Source: Lactifluus volemus (Eukaryota > Basidiomycota > Agaricomycetes > Russulales > Russulaceae). From it: a stretch of 64,000 bases of DNA. The DNA lies in assembly GCA_022376515.1 (NCBI GenBank), contig WTXI01000033.1, positions 1 through 64,000 of the forward strand. Reading direction: 5' to 3'. A program made the translations under genes and the position numbers. The notes beneath the pieces were generated by a model, which saw only the letters and a list, made by a program, of their open reading frames with translations, did not search any database and had not been told where the DNA came from. Below, one piece after another: positions 1 through 11,727 of the stretch (position 1 is the first letter of the stretch; each line of letters opens with the position of its first letter).

Positions 1-110
1 GGCATTTCAATCTGGCTTGGATCAAATTTGATGGTCGCTCAACCTTCAGTTTTGCACTGGCATCGCTCTAGATCAGCTGACTTTTGCGACAACTTCTTTA
101 GTTAAACCTG
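1..110. repeat. Direct repeat copy 1, left of the OYE gene
   Basis: This stretch resembles 2862-2990: both begin GGCATTTCA..TCTGG and continue through GGATCAAAT..GATGGTCGC, CCTTCAGTTT and CTCTAGA..AGC..GACTTTT. The two copies are diverged by point changes and by poly-T expansion in copy 2. They flank the OYE gene in the same orientation. It could be a solo terminal repeat or part of a dispersed element. The left boundary is cut by the window edge. Confidence 0.6.
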
Positions 111-745
111 TTTGGCGGTTGTAATGCAGCTTTGCTTCCGAGTCCGGCCTTTCTTCTTGGGAGGCTTTATTCCTACTATCCCGCCACATCACCTTGGAAA
201 GTATACAGTAACTTCACTTTTCACCTCATCCAGAACCCAGATCCTGGTCCCATTGGGACTTCTCCTGCTGGCCACGAGGAGTCAAATCATGTGCCAGCGA
301 CGTGCTTTCTGAGGCGGCTTTAGCGCCTGCTGCTATAGCTGAGGAGACAAGCGGAGCTCACCGCCGCGTGACGATGCCGTTTGCATTTGAGAAGGTGGTT
401 CTCATTACCTTGACGTGCCTTAGGTTGAACTGAGAATGTCAACTTCTACAACTGTCGTGAGTCGCTCAGCTGATATCATTAAAGACATTGCTGACAATTT
501 GGGTCGGCTCAACTTCGGAGGGTCGCCAAAGGAAGTAGGTGAGCGTCCGTGGAGGTGGGAGAACTCGAAACGATTACCATACAATTACTCAGCAAAGGAC
601 TCCTCTTACGTCGGTATCACAAGCTCAGCCTGAGGTATATAGGCTGACCTACTTGTAGCGATTCAGCAACTTGAACAACCTCCTCGATTCTTTTATACTG
701 GCAGCTTTTTGACTCGTTCGTCGTTTTCATACAGCAATTGTTATC
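111..745. other. Region upstream of the OYE gene, no gene recognised
   Basis: A 65-codon frame lies at 436-633, but it has no recognisable domain and no splice partner that I can defend. The stretch just before 746 is presumably the promoter and leader of the OYE gene. Nothing else is supported. Confidence 0.3.
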
Positions 746-2055
746 ATGTCCTCCTCCGAGTCTGTATCTACACTCTTCAAGCCTCTGAGTGTTGGTCTGA
801 TGAACCTTCAGCATCGCATCGTAATGGCACCTCTAGCTCGCTTTCGTGCGAACAAGGACCATGTCCACGGAGAACTTGCAAAGACATACTACTCGCAGCG
901 TTCTAGCTTCCCGGGAACTCTAATCATCGCCGAAGGTACCGCAATTGCCCCTCAAGCAGGAGGGTACTCAACATTGCGGTATCTGGAACAATGAACAGAT
1001 TGCTGCATGGAAAGTGGTTAGTGGAGCTTTGTGTGATTATGTCAAACGTAGGCGGTATGCTTACTTCGAAAAGATCACGGATGCCGTGCACGCAAATGGC
1101 TCGTTTATATTCCTGCAGCTCTTGGCTATCGGGCGTATCGCAGACCCTGCCGTCCTCCATGAAGGAGGTTTTGAGGTCGTTGGTCCCAGCCCCATTCCCA
1201 TCGCCGGCCGTCAGGAGCAAGTTATACCCCGGCCACTCACTTCTGAAATCAAAGAGTATGTCCAATTGTATGCCGAGGCCGCAAGGAACGCAATAAAGGC
1301 TGGTTTTGACGGCGTCGAGCTACATGCAGCCAATGGCTACCTGTTGGATCAGTTCTTGCAGACGACAAGCAATCAGCGTGCGGATGAATATGGTGGGTCG
1401 ATCAAGAACCGATTGCGCTTCCCGCTCAAGGTAATCGACGCAGTCGTGAAAGCTGTCGGCGCGGAAAGAACGGCCGTCCGTATAAGCCCCTGGTCCACAG
1501 TCCAAGGTGAGGAGGGGTGGTCTACTCACAATGTGTCCGCATCCCAGACCTTTTTTGTGTTTTTGGTAGATATGGTATGAGGGACCCACTTCCGACCTTC
1601 ACGACGTTCGTAGAACGCGTTTGTGCGGCATACCCTAATTTCGCCTATGTTCATGGCATCGAGCCACGCGTCAATGGAAATGAAGAAGTGGACTCGGATC
1701 AAGGCAAGTCAAACGAGGCATTGCGTAAGGCCGCAGGCGATATCCCTTACATGGCCTCGGGCGGCTTCGACCGTGCCTCGGCTACAAGCACGGTGGAGAA
1801 GCATGGTGGTCTAATTGCGTTTGGCCGTCATTTTATTGCGAACGTGAGTTACCTTTTTTTTTCGCATTATGCACTGTGCTCGAAAGTGGGTCCTGACACA
1901 GACCTCGTGATACCATCACAGCCCGATCTTCCGTTGCGCCTGAAAGAAGGGTTCCCTTGACACCATATAATCGTGACACGTTTTATACTGTGGAAGCTGC
2001 GACTGGGTATGTTGACTACCCTTTCTTTAATGAGATCGACACTTTGAAGGCCTAG
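746..2055 (+). pseudogene. Old Yellow Enzyme-type NADH:flavin oxidoreductase, frame-disrupted
   Basis: The product belongs to the FMN-dependent Old Yellow Enzyme family (TIM barrel), which reduces activated C=C bonds using NAD(P)H. The N-terminus reads LFKPLSVGLMNLQHRIVMAP, then GSFIFLQL, GFDGVELHAANGYLLDQF (the His/Asn substrate and FMN motif), DEYGGSIKNR, ASGGFDRA and LIAFGRHFIANP. Introns fit near 1017-1073, 1504-1570 and 1844-1921. Three frame breaks are visible. One is near 970, between QAGGYST and GIWNNEQ. One is at the third intron's acceptor near 1570. The last is at 1954-1958, where CCCTTGA gives a stop although the conserved tail (LTPYNRDTFY...YVDYPFF) continues in another frame to a stop at 2053-2055. 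Either the gene is decaying or the sequence has small deletions. The family call is firm; functionality is unknown. Confidence 0.85.
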
Positions 2056-2861
2056 TAAAAGCATAGTAAGAACACACTTAGTAATGCACGGTGGTAATTG
2101 TGCTAGTGGATGCCATCAACTAGGCCAAGAAGTCAACGTTCAGTGGGTTATCTTGAAGATCCGCAAGATCGAACCATCTGTTCACTTTATGCCTTGTGTC
2201 TGGTGTCTGGGATTGTTCAAGTTTTTCTGTACTGGCCCATTCAATTAGTTGCCTCTATCATTTATGTACTCCGAGTCAAACTCCCAACGCGCTTACCTTG
2301 GCATTTGAACTTCGTCTCAACCATGACTGAGGCTTCTGATGCCTCCTGTGTGAACTTGACTCGGAAGGACCCATTCTGAGCGTTTCAGTGACTTGGAATG
2401 TTCTCTCACGTTTACGACATTCAATTATAACGACAAAAGCCTGACCCTGAGCGTCTTGACTCCAAATTCTCACTTCTTTAAAATTCCCTCTTCCAACCAT
2501 CGGAGTCCGTCGCTCGTTCGGTGCATCATCACCTACACCCTGGTCGCCATGGATACCTAGCCTGTTCGCCTGTTCGAGGGTCTTTCTGTAAGTTGTGGGC
2601 CAACGGTGTTCGTTCGTTCGTTTGTTCGTTGATTAAGGCAATCCGTTGTTTGTGACCACGCCAGTCAAGAAGGTCCAAAATAGTCATCTCCACCGGCAAC
2701 CTTTTCTAAAAAGCGCTACTCTTGTTTCTGAATAATACCGTCGACGGTGGCGCCAGCGGCGCGTTTACCCCACGTTCCGTTCTGCTGTTTTACCTCAGCT
2801 TACTATTAAAAGAGGCAATCACTCCAAAGTAATTTTCTCTTGGCGATCATGGACCCGTCGG
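2056..2861. other. Intergenic, short TTCG repeat, no gene seen
   Basis: I see no conserved coding frame here. A short imperfect TTCG/TTTG tandem repeat occurs at about 2608-2630. The rest is the 3' flank of the OYE gene. Confidence 0.4.
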
Positions 2862-2990
2862 CAGGCATTTCAGTCTGGTGTCTGGATCAAATTTTGATGG
2901 TCGCCCAATTTTTTTTTTTGGCATCGATGTCATCATACCTTCAGTTTACACTCTAGACGAGCGGACTTTTTTTTTTTGACGACTTTTTGC
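2862..2990. repeat. Direct repeat copy 2, right of the OYE gene
   Basis: This is the second copy of the repeat at 1-110. It keeps GGCATTTCAGTCTGG and GGATCAAATTTTGATGGTCGC and carries two poly-T tracts not present in copy 1. Together the copies bracket the OYE gene in direct orientation. Confidence 0.6.
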
Positions 2991-3347
2991 TAATGCCTTG
3001 ACAGTGGGGGGATCCATTTGACCCCCCCCAAAAAAAAGGCGGTAAATATTAGCAGCTGGATGCACGTCATGTGGCCTCCCACTACTTAAATTACCACTTT
3101 CTTCACTTGGTGCCGCTTCATTTTAACTGGATGGAATCCATGATCGCTTGTATTAGTTATGGCGGCGTTTCTCCCTGGGCTGCATTTCGTTGCCTAGGCA
3201 GTATCGTAATAGGGGCTAGAAAGGACCGACGAAGAGCGGCATTGTTTCCCCTTGCCTAAGGCCTGGTGCCATCCCACAGTCATCTTGCTCGTCATAGCTA
3301 TCATCACCTGTATCATCTGACGCCGAAAAAGTCTTGGTTCTATCACA

Positions 3348-3978
3348 ATGTCATCGTCGTCAAACATGACCTTTACATTCTCTCCGGCGCCTCCTTCGAC
3401 CACAGCGGTCAGGATGTCCATTTTGGGTTCAGCCTCAACACCCGTCATCTCAACAACCCCGAAGCCACTGCGCACGTCCGGATCCATCACAATTTCCACA
3501 TCGACACCCACGTGCAGATCGTTGCCGGTCCAACATGACACGACAACACGTCGTGCGCAGGCGCGTTTGGCACGCTTACGTGCAGATGAAGCTGCAGAAC
3601 GGCGCGAGGATCAAGCGGCGCTTGTCACGACGCCGGTGAGTTCTCTACGCATCACACATACGTTTTGCGAATTGACATGAATCCTTCTTCCCCCCCCTCC
3701 CTCACCAGGCACAATGGGCACTGCTGCGTCGCCCCTTTGCGAGCGTGAAAGCGGAATTCACCGATCTCGACGGCATGTCGTGGAACGTGCGCGTACCTGT
3801 ATCCGCACAGTCAAGAAGGCCACATCACCAGTCGTCGATATGTGCTTCTGCCAGCGCACCGATGTTGGAGGTGGATGATAGCACGGTGCGTCCGAGCCCA
3901 GGAAGGAAACTGAGGCCGTCGACATCGACGAATGGGTGGGGACCGGCGGTTGCAGTTTCAATGGCACAACACGCCTGA
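3348..3978 (+). CDS. Hypothetical protein, two exons
   Basis: I do not recognise the family. The first exon starts at 3348 (MSSSSNMTFTFSP) and ends at about 3633, with a phase-0 intron GTGAGTTC...CACCAG to about 3708. The second exon continues in frame (AQWALLRRPFASVKAEFTDL DGMSW) to a stop at 3976-3978. The spliced product is about 185 residues: a Ser/Thr/Pro-rich start, then an Ala/Arg/Glu-rich segment that could be helical (RAQARLARLRADEAAERRED), then a conserved-looking block around EFTDLDGMSWNVRVP. A decayed copy that keeps the intron lies at 19.65-20.2 kb. This suggests a gene family or a gene carried within a dispersed repeat. Confidence 0.5.
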
Positions 3979-4181
3979 TGCATGGGTGGAGGTGTCCGAG
4001 CATTACGTTCGAATGTGGTGCATTTTGTACGAGCGAGTAGCGACTTCTTTCATAGGCTTTCATCCACGTGTGCTACCATGGAAAAAACGCGTGCATGCAC
4101 TCTATGCATGTGTTGATTTTCTCTAATTCTATCGCGAATGAATAGCAGACGGTCCATCGGGACGGACCACCCAATACACGT

Positions 4182-4999
4182 TTACATGAGCGACAGATCG
4201 CCAAACTTCTCCCTGTATCCGGGTACGGTCCACTTGCCCTTCTTCATCATGTTTTCGACCGTCTCAAGGATGCGGGGTGTGCCTTGCCGATTCCTCGATC
4301 TGAAAGTTTTCCGTTGCCAGAGCGTAAGAATCAATGATCAAGCACAGGATGGGTCTAGGGAGCGCACCGTCAAGTCCTCGAAGGAACGCGCATCCTGAAT
4401 ATTGGAGAGTGTCGCCTGAAGGTCGTTCAGCTCAACGTCAATCTGCGCTTCCGTCTCCTTGGCCTTGGCAATCTGCGACACGAAAATGGCAGCCAGGAAA
4501 GCGAAAAAAGGATGGAGCACGGAATGACAGGTTATTATGATCGACGTCAGCCAAAAATGAATGAATGAGATATGACGGACCGCCTTGGTCTCGAATGTTT
4601 CGATGACCTTAACATGAGCGCCAACGTCGTACGTGACGGGCTTGAAGTCGCGTAAAATCTTCTCCGCCTCATCGACGATTGCTTTGTTCTTAAGGACAGT
4701 GCGGTAGTGCGCCACGTCAACCGTTGTTGGTTGGGCGTTGAGCTGGCCAGTGATGCGCTGAGCATCCGAGTGGCGCTTGCGGAACGCCTGCAGGGCGGCG
4801 ACGGTCTCTGCAAAGAGTGCGACAGACGTGTAAGGCATGAGTGAGGCAGAGAGAAGATGCATAATACCCTTTCCGAGACCGAGTGTTGAATAAATGCGGG
4901 TGAAGTCCTGCTCGTGCATCGTCATGAGGCCGACTCGCTCGGAGTGACAACGAAGCGAGAGGTACGTACCACCGCAGCTGTGGCAGCTTTTGAGGCCAT
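4182..4999 (-). CDS. ATP7: Mitochondrial ATP synthase subunit d
   Basis: This is subunit d of the F1Fo ATP synthase peripheral stalk, on the matrix side of the inner mitochondrial membrane. Exon 1 is MASKAATAAV (4999-4970). After splicing the product reads DFTRIYSTLGLGKETVAALQ AFRKRHS, then QPTTVDVAHYRTVLKNKAIV DE, FKPVTYDVGAHVKVIETFET KA, IAKAKETEAQIDVELNDLQA TL and ARSFEDLT, with GT...AG introns between blocks. The C-terminus ETVENMMKKGKWTVPGYREK FGDLSLM is the classic end of this family, and its stop is at 4182-4184. To join the last exon, two single bases are missing within it (near the GATTCC at 4290-4295 and the GGGG at 4274-4277). Without them translation ends early. Because the gene is essential and usually single-copy, a sequence error is the likely explanation. 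Confidence 0.92.
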
Positions 5000-5244
5000 T
5001 ATGTGGCTAGATTATTGGTCTGAAGGTGAAATTTATAGATAGAGAGAAGTAAAAGAGATGAACATACAAAGGAAAATAAGTGCGAGGTCGAAGTCGTCGT
5101 TTGTGTTGGCAGCTGTTCGGCCGGCCGGAGAATACCGTCATTATATTTCCTTTTTTGTGACTCACTCTCCCGACATGCTCCGCAACAGGTTATGGGTAGG
5201 GAGCATGCAGCACCATCCGGCTCGGACCAGTCCCACTGGCAGAC

Positions 5245-7001
5245 ATGCTCACCTCCGTGGACCTCTTCGCGTTTCTATCCTCTCCCTGATAACCCTGATC
5301 GTGGTACTCCGACAGCGGCAAAACTGTGAGAGTGACAGAAGCAGCCCCCCCGCCGCACCACTCGAGTCCTTCACAGACCAGAATGACGGGGATCCGAACA
5401 AAGATAGGCGTCCCGGAGGCGAGTTTCCACACGCTCAGCTCACTGAGAGCTAACCCATCTCCCTTGCATAGATTGGACCCCGGTCAAGTCTCCCTTCCCG
5501 CCTGTGACGCCCATCACTGAGTCTCTCGATCAAATCGCCCCTCGACCTTATCGACCTTACAAGCCAGGGCGTTATCAGTGAGCATTCTCTCCACTATGCG
5601 CTCTCGTAGCAGGGGACTGATCGTCTGAACCCCCTTTTTGTTCCTGTTTACATAAAAAAATAAAACACCAGCGTGACGATGGGCATCCATCCGATGGTGT
5701 GGAATTCCTGGATCGAAGTGTGTGCTTATGACCCCTATAATCTCTAAAATAGCGCGAGGCACGCTAATACAGGGACCGCACCGATTTTACGCGAACATGT
5801 ACAGTTGGATCGTGACTTCCCCGCATATTACCATCTGCGCGCAGCGCGCCTCGCATCGCCACGTGGCCCGAAACTCATATACACCCTTCCAGACCGCCCT
5901 CATCTTGTGCGGGGTGGTGCCCAGGCGGCACGCGAACTTGTACACGAGCTTGCTGAATTCCTCGTTGGGCGCTACCTGGGGTGTATCGTGCCACACGTAG
6001 GGCAGGCGAGATCGTTGCGGTAGAGGTACTCCCGTGGGAGTCACACACGACCTCGGGGTGGAGGACCCGATGATGGTGGCCGCAATGTTGTGAGTTGGTC
6101 CAGTCAATCCCCGCTATGCGAAGCACGTTCGTGCGACAAGCGTACTCGTTTTTTAATAGGACTCAAGATGACCTTGCGATCATGATCGAAGGCTCGGACG
6201 GACAGTATTATCTCCAGCTGGTGCTGTCCTCCTGGCTGGTCCGTCCCTTCCCTTCTTTCCAACTTCTTCCCTCGCTTCCTCGTTGACATTAGCATACAAA
6301 CGTTTGTAGGCACGTGGCGTCTCGAAGACAAAGTTGGCCTGCCGCTCGACACGATACATACGAGCGGCCATGTACCACATTGTAAGCGCCTTTCCTCGTT
6401 CATCCTCCCCCTTTCCCCCCACGTACACACCCCGAAAAGCACCTTTCGCATTGCATGCAGCTGACTCGTGGCAGATGGGGATAAGCTTCAGCCTTCACTT
6501 ACGCGCTTCTTCGGTCGCCTATCCCCAAGCACGCCTGTAGCACGAAACAATTGGCTGATCCAGGTCCTCCCACCCACGCCCGTGCCTGCACTTGGCCGCA
6601 ATCCTCTGATGCACGCGAGCCACTCGAGGAGCTCGCATGGGCAGAAGGCACATTCGGTCCCGAAGACACTCTCGGCACTTGCCCGCGCCCGGCGCCGCCG
6701 GAGCCTCTGCCAGAAAGAATGCGTCTGCGAGTCGAACATCAGACTTTGCGCCGGTTGCCACGTAGCGGCGCGATCGTCTTCACGATCCGTGTGTATATGA
6801 CACCGCTTGAGGAATTGGAGCCAGGCGAGGCGGGGCGGTTGGCTGCGGCTGTACGGGCGTGAAAGAACAGGAAGTGGTCTACAGGTGAGTGCGTCGGGGG
6901 ATGACAACACCTGTGCGGCTAAACCTATGTAGGCATCGGAGACAGTGGGATTTGAGGATGTGGCACTCGAATGGCTAGATGCGCGGCATCGGAGGAAGTA
7001 G
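5245..7001 (+). CDS. DUF3445 (haem-dependent oxidative N-demethylase-like) protein
   Basis: The product matches the fungal DUF3445 family, membrane-anchored proteins related to haem-dependent oxidative N-demethylase. An N-terminal hydrophobic segment (LITLIVVL) follows the proposed start at 5245. Then come IAPRPYRPYKPG, RYHVTMGIHPMVWNSWIE, LDRDFPAYYHLRAARLAS, ARELVHELAEFLVGRY, GVEDPMMVAAML, TQDDLAIMIEGSDGQYYLQ, TWRLEDKVGLPLDTIHTSGH, FFGRLSPSTPVARNNWLIQV and ELAWAEGTFGPEDTL. RVEHQTLRRLPRSGAIVFTI follows near the C-terminus. Introns fit between most blocks. About six single-base deletions relative to the conserved frame are needed, near 5283, 5976, 6032, 6217, 6605 and 6860. The last exon (6946-7001, ending ALEWLDARHRRK) is plausible but its junction is uncertain. 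The family call is strong; the exact model is not. Confidence 0.8.
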
Positions 7002-9886
7002 AGCGAGGTTTTGTGGATGAGTAATCAAAGGGACAGCAAAGGCTGATATTCAGGGGTTGGAAAGGGATGACCTGAGGGGAAGAGAGCAGCCTGGACCACA
7101 CACTATCACTTATCAGACAGGTTCTAGATCGGCGAGCGACGGTTTTCGATGGGCCGCCCGTTGTCAATGCGCGTGCGTAGGGGGGCGTCTCCCCTTTGAT
7201 ACACGCATGCCCCATGTGGCCCACAAACTAGTTCCACACACTTCCGCGCGGGAATGGCGAGATGATTTGTGTATAGCGCGATAACGATAACGAAGAAAAA
7301 AAAGATAAAGTGCGCATTGTGGGCGCCGCACCCGACTCGGAGGTTTTCGATCGCATCGTAAAGCAGCAAGAGCAGCAACCATCCAATTGAAAGCCCAGCA
7401 CCGCAGATTGGCCGTCGATAGCGTGATTACCCCCACGTACTCGCCTATCTCGCGCCGCCTCTCCTCCATTTCCCGTCTTTGTTTTTTTTTTCCGTTCTCC
7501 TTTTGTTGGGTAACGCTGAGTCCGCGGCGACCATGATGCCTAGTTGTCATTAGCCCCACCTGGTTGTGCCCGAGTTCAGAGCAGGGGGGTTAGCTCAATG
7601 GCCAGTTTTATCTGTCGTGCTGGCAGCAGTGCCGGGTTTTACACTTCTATACTGCTATTTCCTTATCTTTTTTCTTTTCTACGAGTTCAAGTTCTTCCGA
7701 CTTGCTTCGACATCAAAATATAACGTCCGTCCGAGTCTGTAAAAAAACTAACGTTAAGCTCATAAACCATCGTCTCCGCGGAACCTCCTTCCCTTTCAGA
7801 GCTCTTCTCGGCCCTACATATATATATACTTTCTTCTTCTTCTCTTCGCCGTACACGGGATCTGTTAGTCAACCAACTGGCTGCGACCTAGCTGGACGCC
7901 ACAGTCCAACGCCACACATCGTATCATATCATATCATATCATATCGTATCATATCGTATCGTAATCAAAAAATCATCCATCATCACATTTTCTCCGCTTT
8001 GTCGACTTGACTGACCAACCCCACGCGCTTATAGGTGTATAGGTCCTCTTGGCGCAAAATAGCTGATTTACAGTTTGACGGCGCGTATCTCGTTCGGCTA
8101 GTACTCGGTACGTGTTCGCATGCGCGCAGATCTTTTTTGATGCCCACAACCCCTTCAAGGTCATCATAGTATCATCCACATAAATTTTATCACCGCACAA
8201 ACTCATACAAAACAAGAAAAAAAAAAAAAATTCTCCCCCCAAAACCACCTTAAATCATATCGTCCACTCATACATTTTCGTTTTTCTTTTCTTTTTTTCT
8301 TTCTCTTGTCGCTCTAGCTCTAGTTCGATATCCGTCAAAGGCGGGAGTTGGAAGTCGGGACGGTCTCCCCACCTACCCCCTCCCTTCCACTGTTATTCGG
8401 ACTTGTGGACTAACTAAGATGTGACCACCCAAAACCGCCATTTTTTTCGCCCTGCAAACCCCCCAAAAATAACCACAAAACTACAAGACCCATGGGGTTT
8501 GTTTGGCATTAAAAAGATAAAGCGGGGAAAGGAGCACCACGAGTTGTTACGGACAGTGTGTGAGAGAGATTTTGTGGGCGGTCTAGACTAGAAGTTTCGT
8601 GTATGTGCCTTTACCACTACAATGACGTCATTTCATACTTCCTTTTTCGAGGAAAACGGGTTCACACCAAAAACGGAAATCAAATAATATTAACGGCCCC
8701 CGTTCGGACCGAAACTACCGTTGCGCTCAAAACTCTGGAACCTTCTTTCTATTTTTTGTTTCTTTTCCGAAACTTCTGTTTTTGCGTGTTCCGCGCGGCG
8801 TGACGTATTACAGTATGCATAATCTATTAATCTCTATACTCCCATTCCCGCAAAAACGTTTTTTATGAAAAAAGCGTCGATAATAAAAAGACTTTCTTCA
8901 GGCTCTTTCCTCACTGTAATAGTTTCGGCCTCCTCCAAGAAAAAAACACGTAAAAAAAAAGCACTTCACCAAAGGTCATTATTAATACATCACAGTTTTT
9001 CTAAGAAGACGATGATCCAAATTTGGGGCTCTGCGTCTACTAATTTTGTAACAAGGTATACTATATACCTCCGTCGTATTATACGGCAATGAGCCCAAAT
9101 GGATTTTCAACAATTTCTCACACAAGTTGAGGGGGCCGGAGGAGAAATAAAATGAATCGTTGGGTCTGGACTTGTTTTTTGTCTGGACTCTTGTTCTTTT
9201 TTGAGCTCAAGACCCCCACCTGCTTTCATGTGCAACACATGGTGTGTGTGTGTGTGCAGTTGGGAGAGATAAACCATGTTAACAATGTGACGTGTGCATG
9301 TACGTACAGTTGCAGTGTACCACCCCTACTACTGGCAATCGGCCGCGCAAGGACCGTTCCAGCGATCTTTCCGCTCCACAACATGAGGCACGGGCGTGTA
9401 CCTTTGAGTCGTCTGGGCCCTCTCCCCATTCGTTCGTCCCTGTCCCGAGATCCAGACCCTAAGACGGAACTCCGTTTGATGAGATGCGACCGACATAAAT
9501 GGATCATGAGAGCGATCAGACTTCACTTCGATATCTATTCCTTCCATCTTTTCCTAATATACCCAATTGTGGCAGCGCTTTTCATGAAACGCAGAAAAAA
9601 TTGGTACAACTGCTACGGATGCGAGGTGAGTGATGCATGATATGACGGTGGGAAGGCGGGGTAGAGTAGGGTCGAATACTACTGAACACTATCTTATGTG
9701 GCTACTGGAGAGAGGTTTGGCTTTGTGAGCGCGCAGAGCATACAACTATCGACTAGAGTGCAATGAGGCGTGTATGAAACGAAACAGAAAAGTAATAAAA
9801 ACATTCCAATCCAAAAAAAAAAGGGAGAGGGAACAAAGCAGCAGACCCACGAGTAGTACAAGTCCAAGGGAGAGAGCAAAAGGAGA
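7002..9886. other. Long intergenic region, no gene recognised
   Basis: This lies between the 3' ends of the DUF3445 gene and the convergent bZIP gene. It is rich in A/T homopolymers, C-runs and short frames. A pentanucleotide microsatellite lies at 7919-7962 and a GT repeat at about 9243-9258. A 162-codon frame at 9152-9640 has no recognisable homology. Confidence 0.35.
7919..7962. repeat. ATATC/GTATC pentanucleotide microsatellite
   Basis: About eight to nine units of TATCA/TATCG stand in tandem. The unit alternates A/G at one position in the right half, so the array has begun to diverge. Confidence 0.85.
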
Positions 9887-11547
9887 CTAGTAGCCATAAC
9901 CACGCGCACTGACGACGGTCTTGGCACTGGCTGTAGCAGGTGGTAAACTAACATTCACGCTAACTGGGTGTGGGTTTGATGATGCATTGGTTGCAACGCC
10001 AACAGGAAGCATTGGTGCGCCTGCAGACAGTCGCGCAATCTCCTCGCGCGCACTGACAAGTGCTTCTTGGAGTCTCTGGTTCTCTTGGGAAAGAAACTCG
10101 TTCTTCGCCTGCAACTGAGCCAACCACGCCTTTTTCCGTTGGCGGCACTTGAGCGCAGCTGTGGGTTGCGCGATTAGGTACGCGATATCGCAAAATCAGT
10201 CAACACACCTTGTCGGTTGCGCTCGAGGAAATTTCTCCGCTTTTCCTCTTCCGTCTCGGGCTTTTTCTGCCCACCCTTCTTCCCGTTCACTTGAGGTCCC
10301 GCTGGCTCTGAAGGAGATACAGAGGCTTCTTCCTCCTCCTCTTCCTCCTCATCTTCTTCAACCGAGATCGAGTCGCTCCGCTTTGGTCGTCCATTATGCG
10401 TTGGTCGCACGCGTTTAGGTGGAGCTGGTTTGGGATGATGTGGTGGAGGTGACGCAGATACATCATACGACTTGCGCTTCGAGCCTCGCTTGCCAGTTGC
10501 ATTTGAGGAAGTGCTGTCATCATCACCATCCGAGCGGCTCGCACGCTGGGCCTCAAGCTTTGTGAGCTCTTGATGAGCTTGCGAGAGGAGGAAGAGGCCA
10601 TTGGCAGCAGTAGCCGTAGCGTTGGAAGTAGAATTGGCATACCGCGAGTCATTGGCTTGATTTGCAGTGTCATTACTGAAATTTTGTGGCCGTTGTTCAT
10701 AGGTCGAGGGCGGGAGATGTGAGACGGACAGGGGATGAGGCTGAGATGCATTAGCACCATTCGCGGCGGCACCCGAGGCGAGAACGCCAGTGATGGCATT
10801 GAGGGTGTTTGGGGTGATCGTCGCCCCAGAAGCTGACGAGCTCATCATGTTAAGAAAGGCGGCAGTGTTGGGAGACGGGGGTGGGAATGAGACAGGACCG
10901 CCGATCAGCGGAGTGAGACCAGTACCTGGGGTGAGCCCCGTACGCGGAGTAAGGCCGGTGCGAAAGTTGGATGGGTCAAAAGCCAGTGGACCATCGCCGT
11001 TAGGTTGTTGTGGACCTGCAAGCATCGCGGGGGAGAGGGGCCCAGCCCTTAGAGAATTGGCTATGGAAGTTGACGAGAAACCCCATTGGTATTGATCTGA
11101 CGGAGAAGCGATAGACTCGATCGGAGGGAGGATAGGTTTTGGGGGCGAGGGAGGACTGCCATCGCGAGTACGAGCAGAGGAAGATGAAGGAGTCCTAGGA
11201 GGACCACTTGAAGTAGTGCTGCTACTGCTGCTGCTACTATCCGACTTTGCCTGACTGGTAACCGAGATTGTGGAATTCCGGCGGATGGGAGAGCTAGCGG
11301 AAGAGCGGAGGGAAGGAGGAGGATGAGTGGTGGGAGCAAAAGATTGTTCAAAGGGATTTGGCTCTAGATCTAGGTTAGATCTAGCCTTGTGGGCCTGGGG
11401 ACGATGGAGGGCATCTTTAGAATCAATAGCCGGTGGGACGTCAGGGGGAGGCGGCTGTTGTTTTTGTGGTTGATGGTGGTGAGGCTGTGAATGAATGGGT
11501 TTGACGTCAGAGGATGAGCGATGTTGAGGAGATTGACTTCGGGACAT
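9887..11547 (-). CDS. ATF1: ATF1/ATF2-type bZIP stress transcription factor
   Basis: This is a nuclear bZIP factor of the fungal Atf1 type, which acts below stress MAP kinases in osmotic, oxidative and developmental responses and binds CRE-like TGACGT sites. Exon 1 runs 11547-10209 and exon 2 10158-9887, separated by a 50-nt intron (10159-10208). The N-terminus holds EPNPFEQSF, as in the Aft1 osmotic-stress domain. RTGLTPRTGLTPGTGLTP near residues 195-215 fits the Aft1 HRR region. An acidic run precedes the basic region EEKRRNFLERNRQAALKCRQ RKK. A leucine zipper follows (AQLQAKNEFLSQENQRLQEA L). The exon junction falls inside the basic region (R-Q-A). SP and TP sites are plentiful. About 535 residues; no frame problem seen. 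Confidence 0.93.
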
Positions 11548-11582
11548 GGTAGAAATGACTGTATTAGAACCAAACCAAAGAG

Positions 11583-11727
11583 TTGCGTCAGTAAGGAGAA
11601 ATCTAAGGGAAGGCGGGGAGGGAGGGGGAGGGGGAGGGGGAAAGAGGGAGACGGAAGGGGGAGGGGATACAGTACCGATGACGGATGCGTTCTGTTGGGC
11701 CAGGTCGAATGACGACGTCTGACGTAG
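11583..11727. promoter_or_regulatory. CRE/AP-1-like sites and G-rich tract upstream of ATF1
   Basis: Within 180 bases upstream of the ATF1 start codon, TGCGTCA occurs at 11584-11590 and TGACGAC..TGACGTAG at 11710-11726. These resemble the TGACGT core bound by ATF/CREB proteins. Between them (about 11613-11665) is a G-rich tract on the plus strand with several G5 runs, able in principle to form a G-quadruplex. Binding is inferred from motif alone. Confidence 0.4.

Noticed and set aside
436..633. 65-codon plus-strand frame upstream of the OYE gene
   Set aside because: No motif, no partner exon and no sign of conservation.
7588..7650. Sequence beginning GGGGGGTTAGCTCAATGG resembling a tRNA D-arm
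   Set aside because: No matching anticodon and T arms or acceptor stem could be found.
9152..9640. 162-codon plus-strand frame
   Set aside because: Composition is low-complexity (Cys/Val GT repeat), no domain is seen, and it lies between the 3' ends of two genes.
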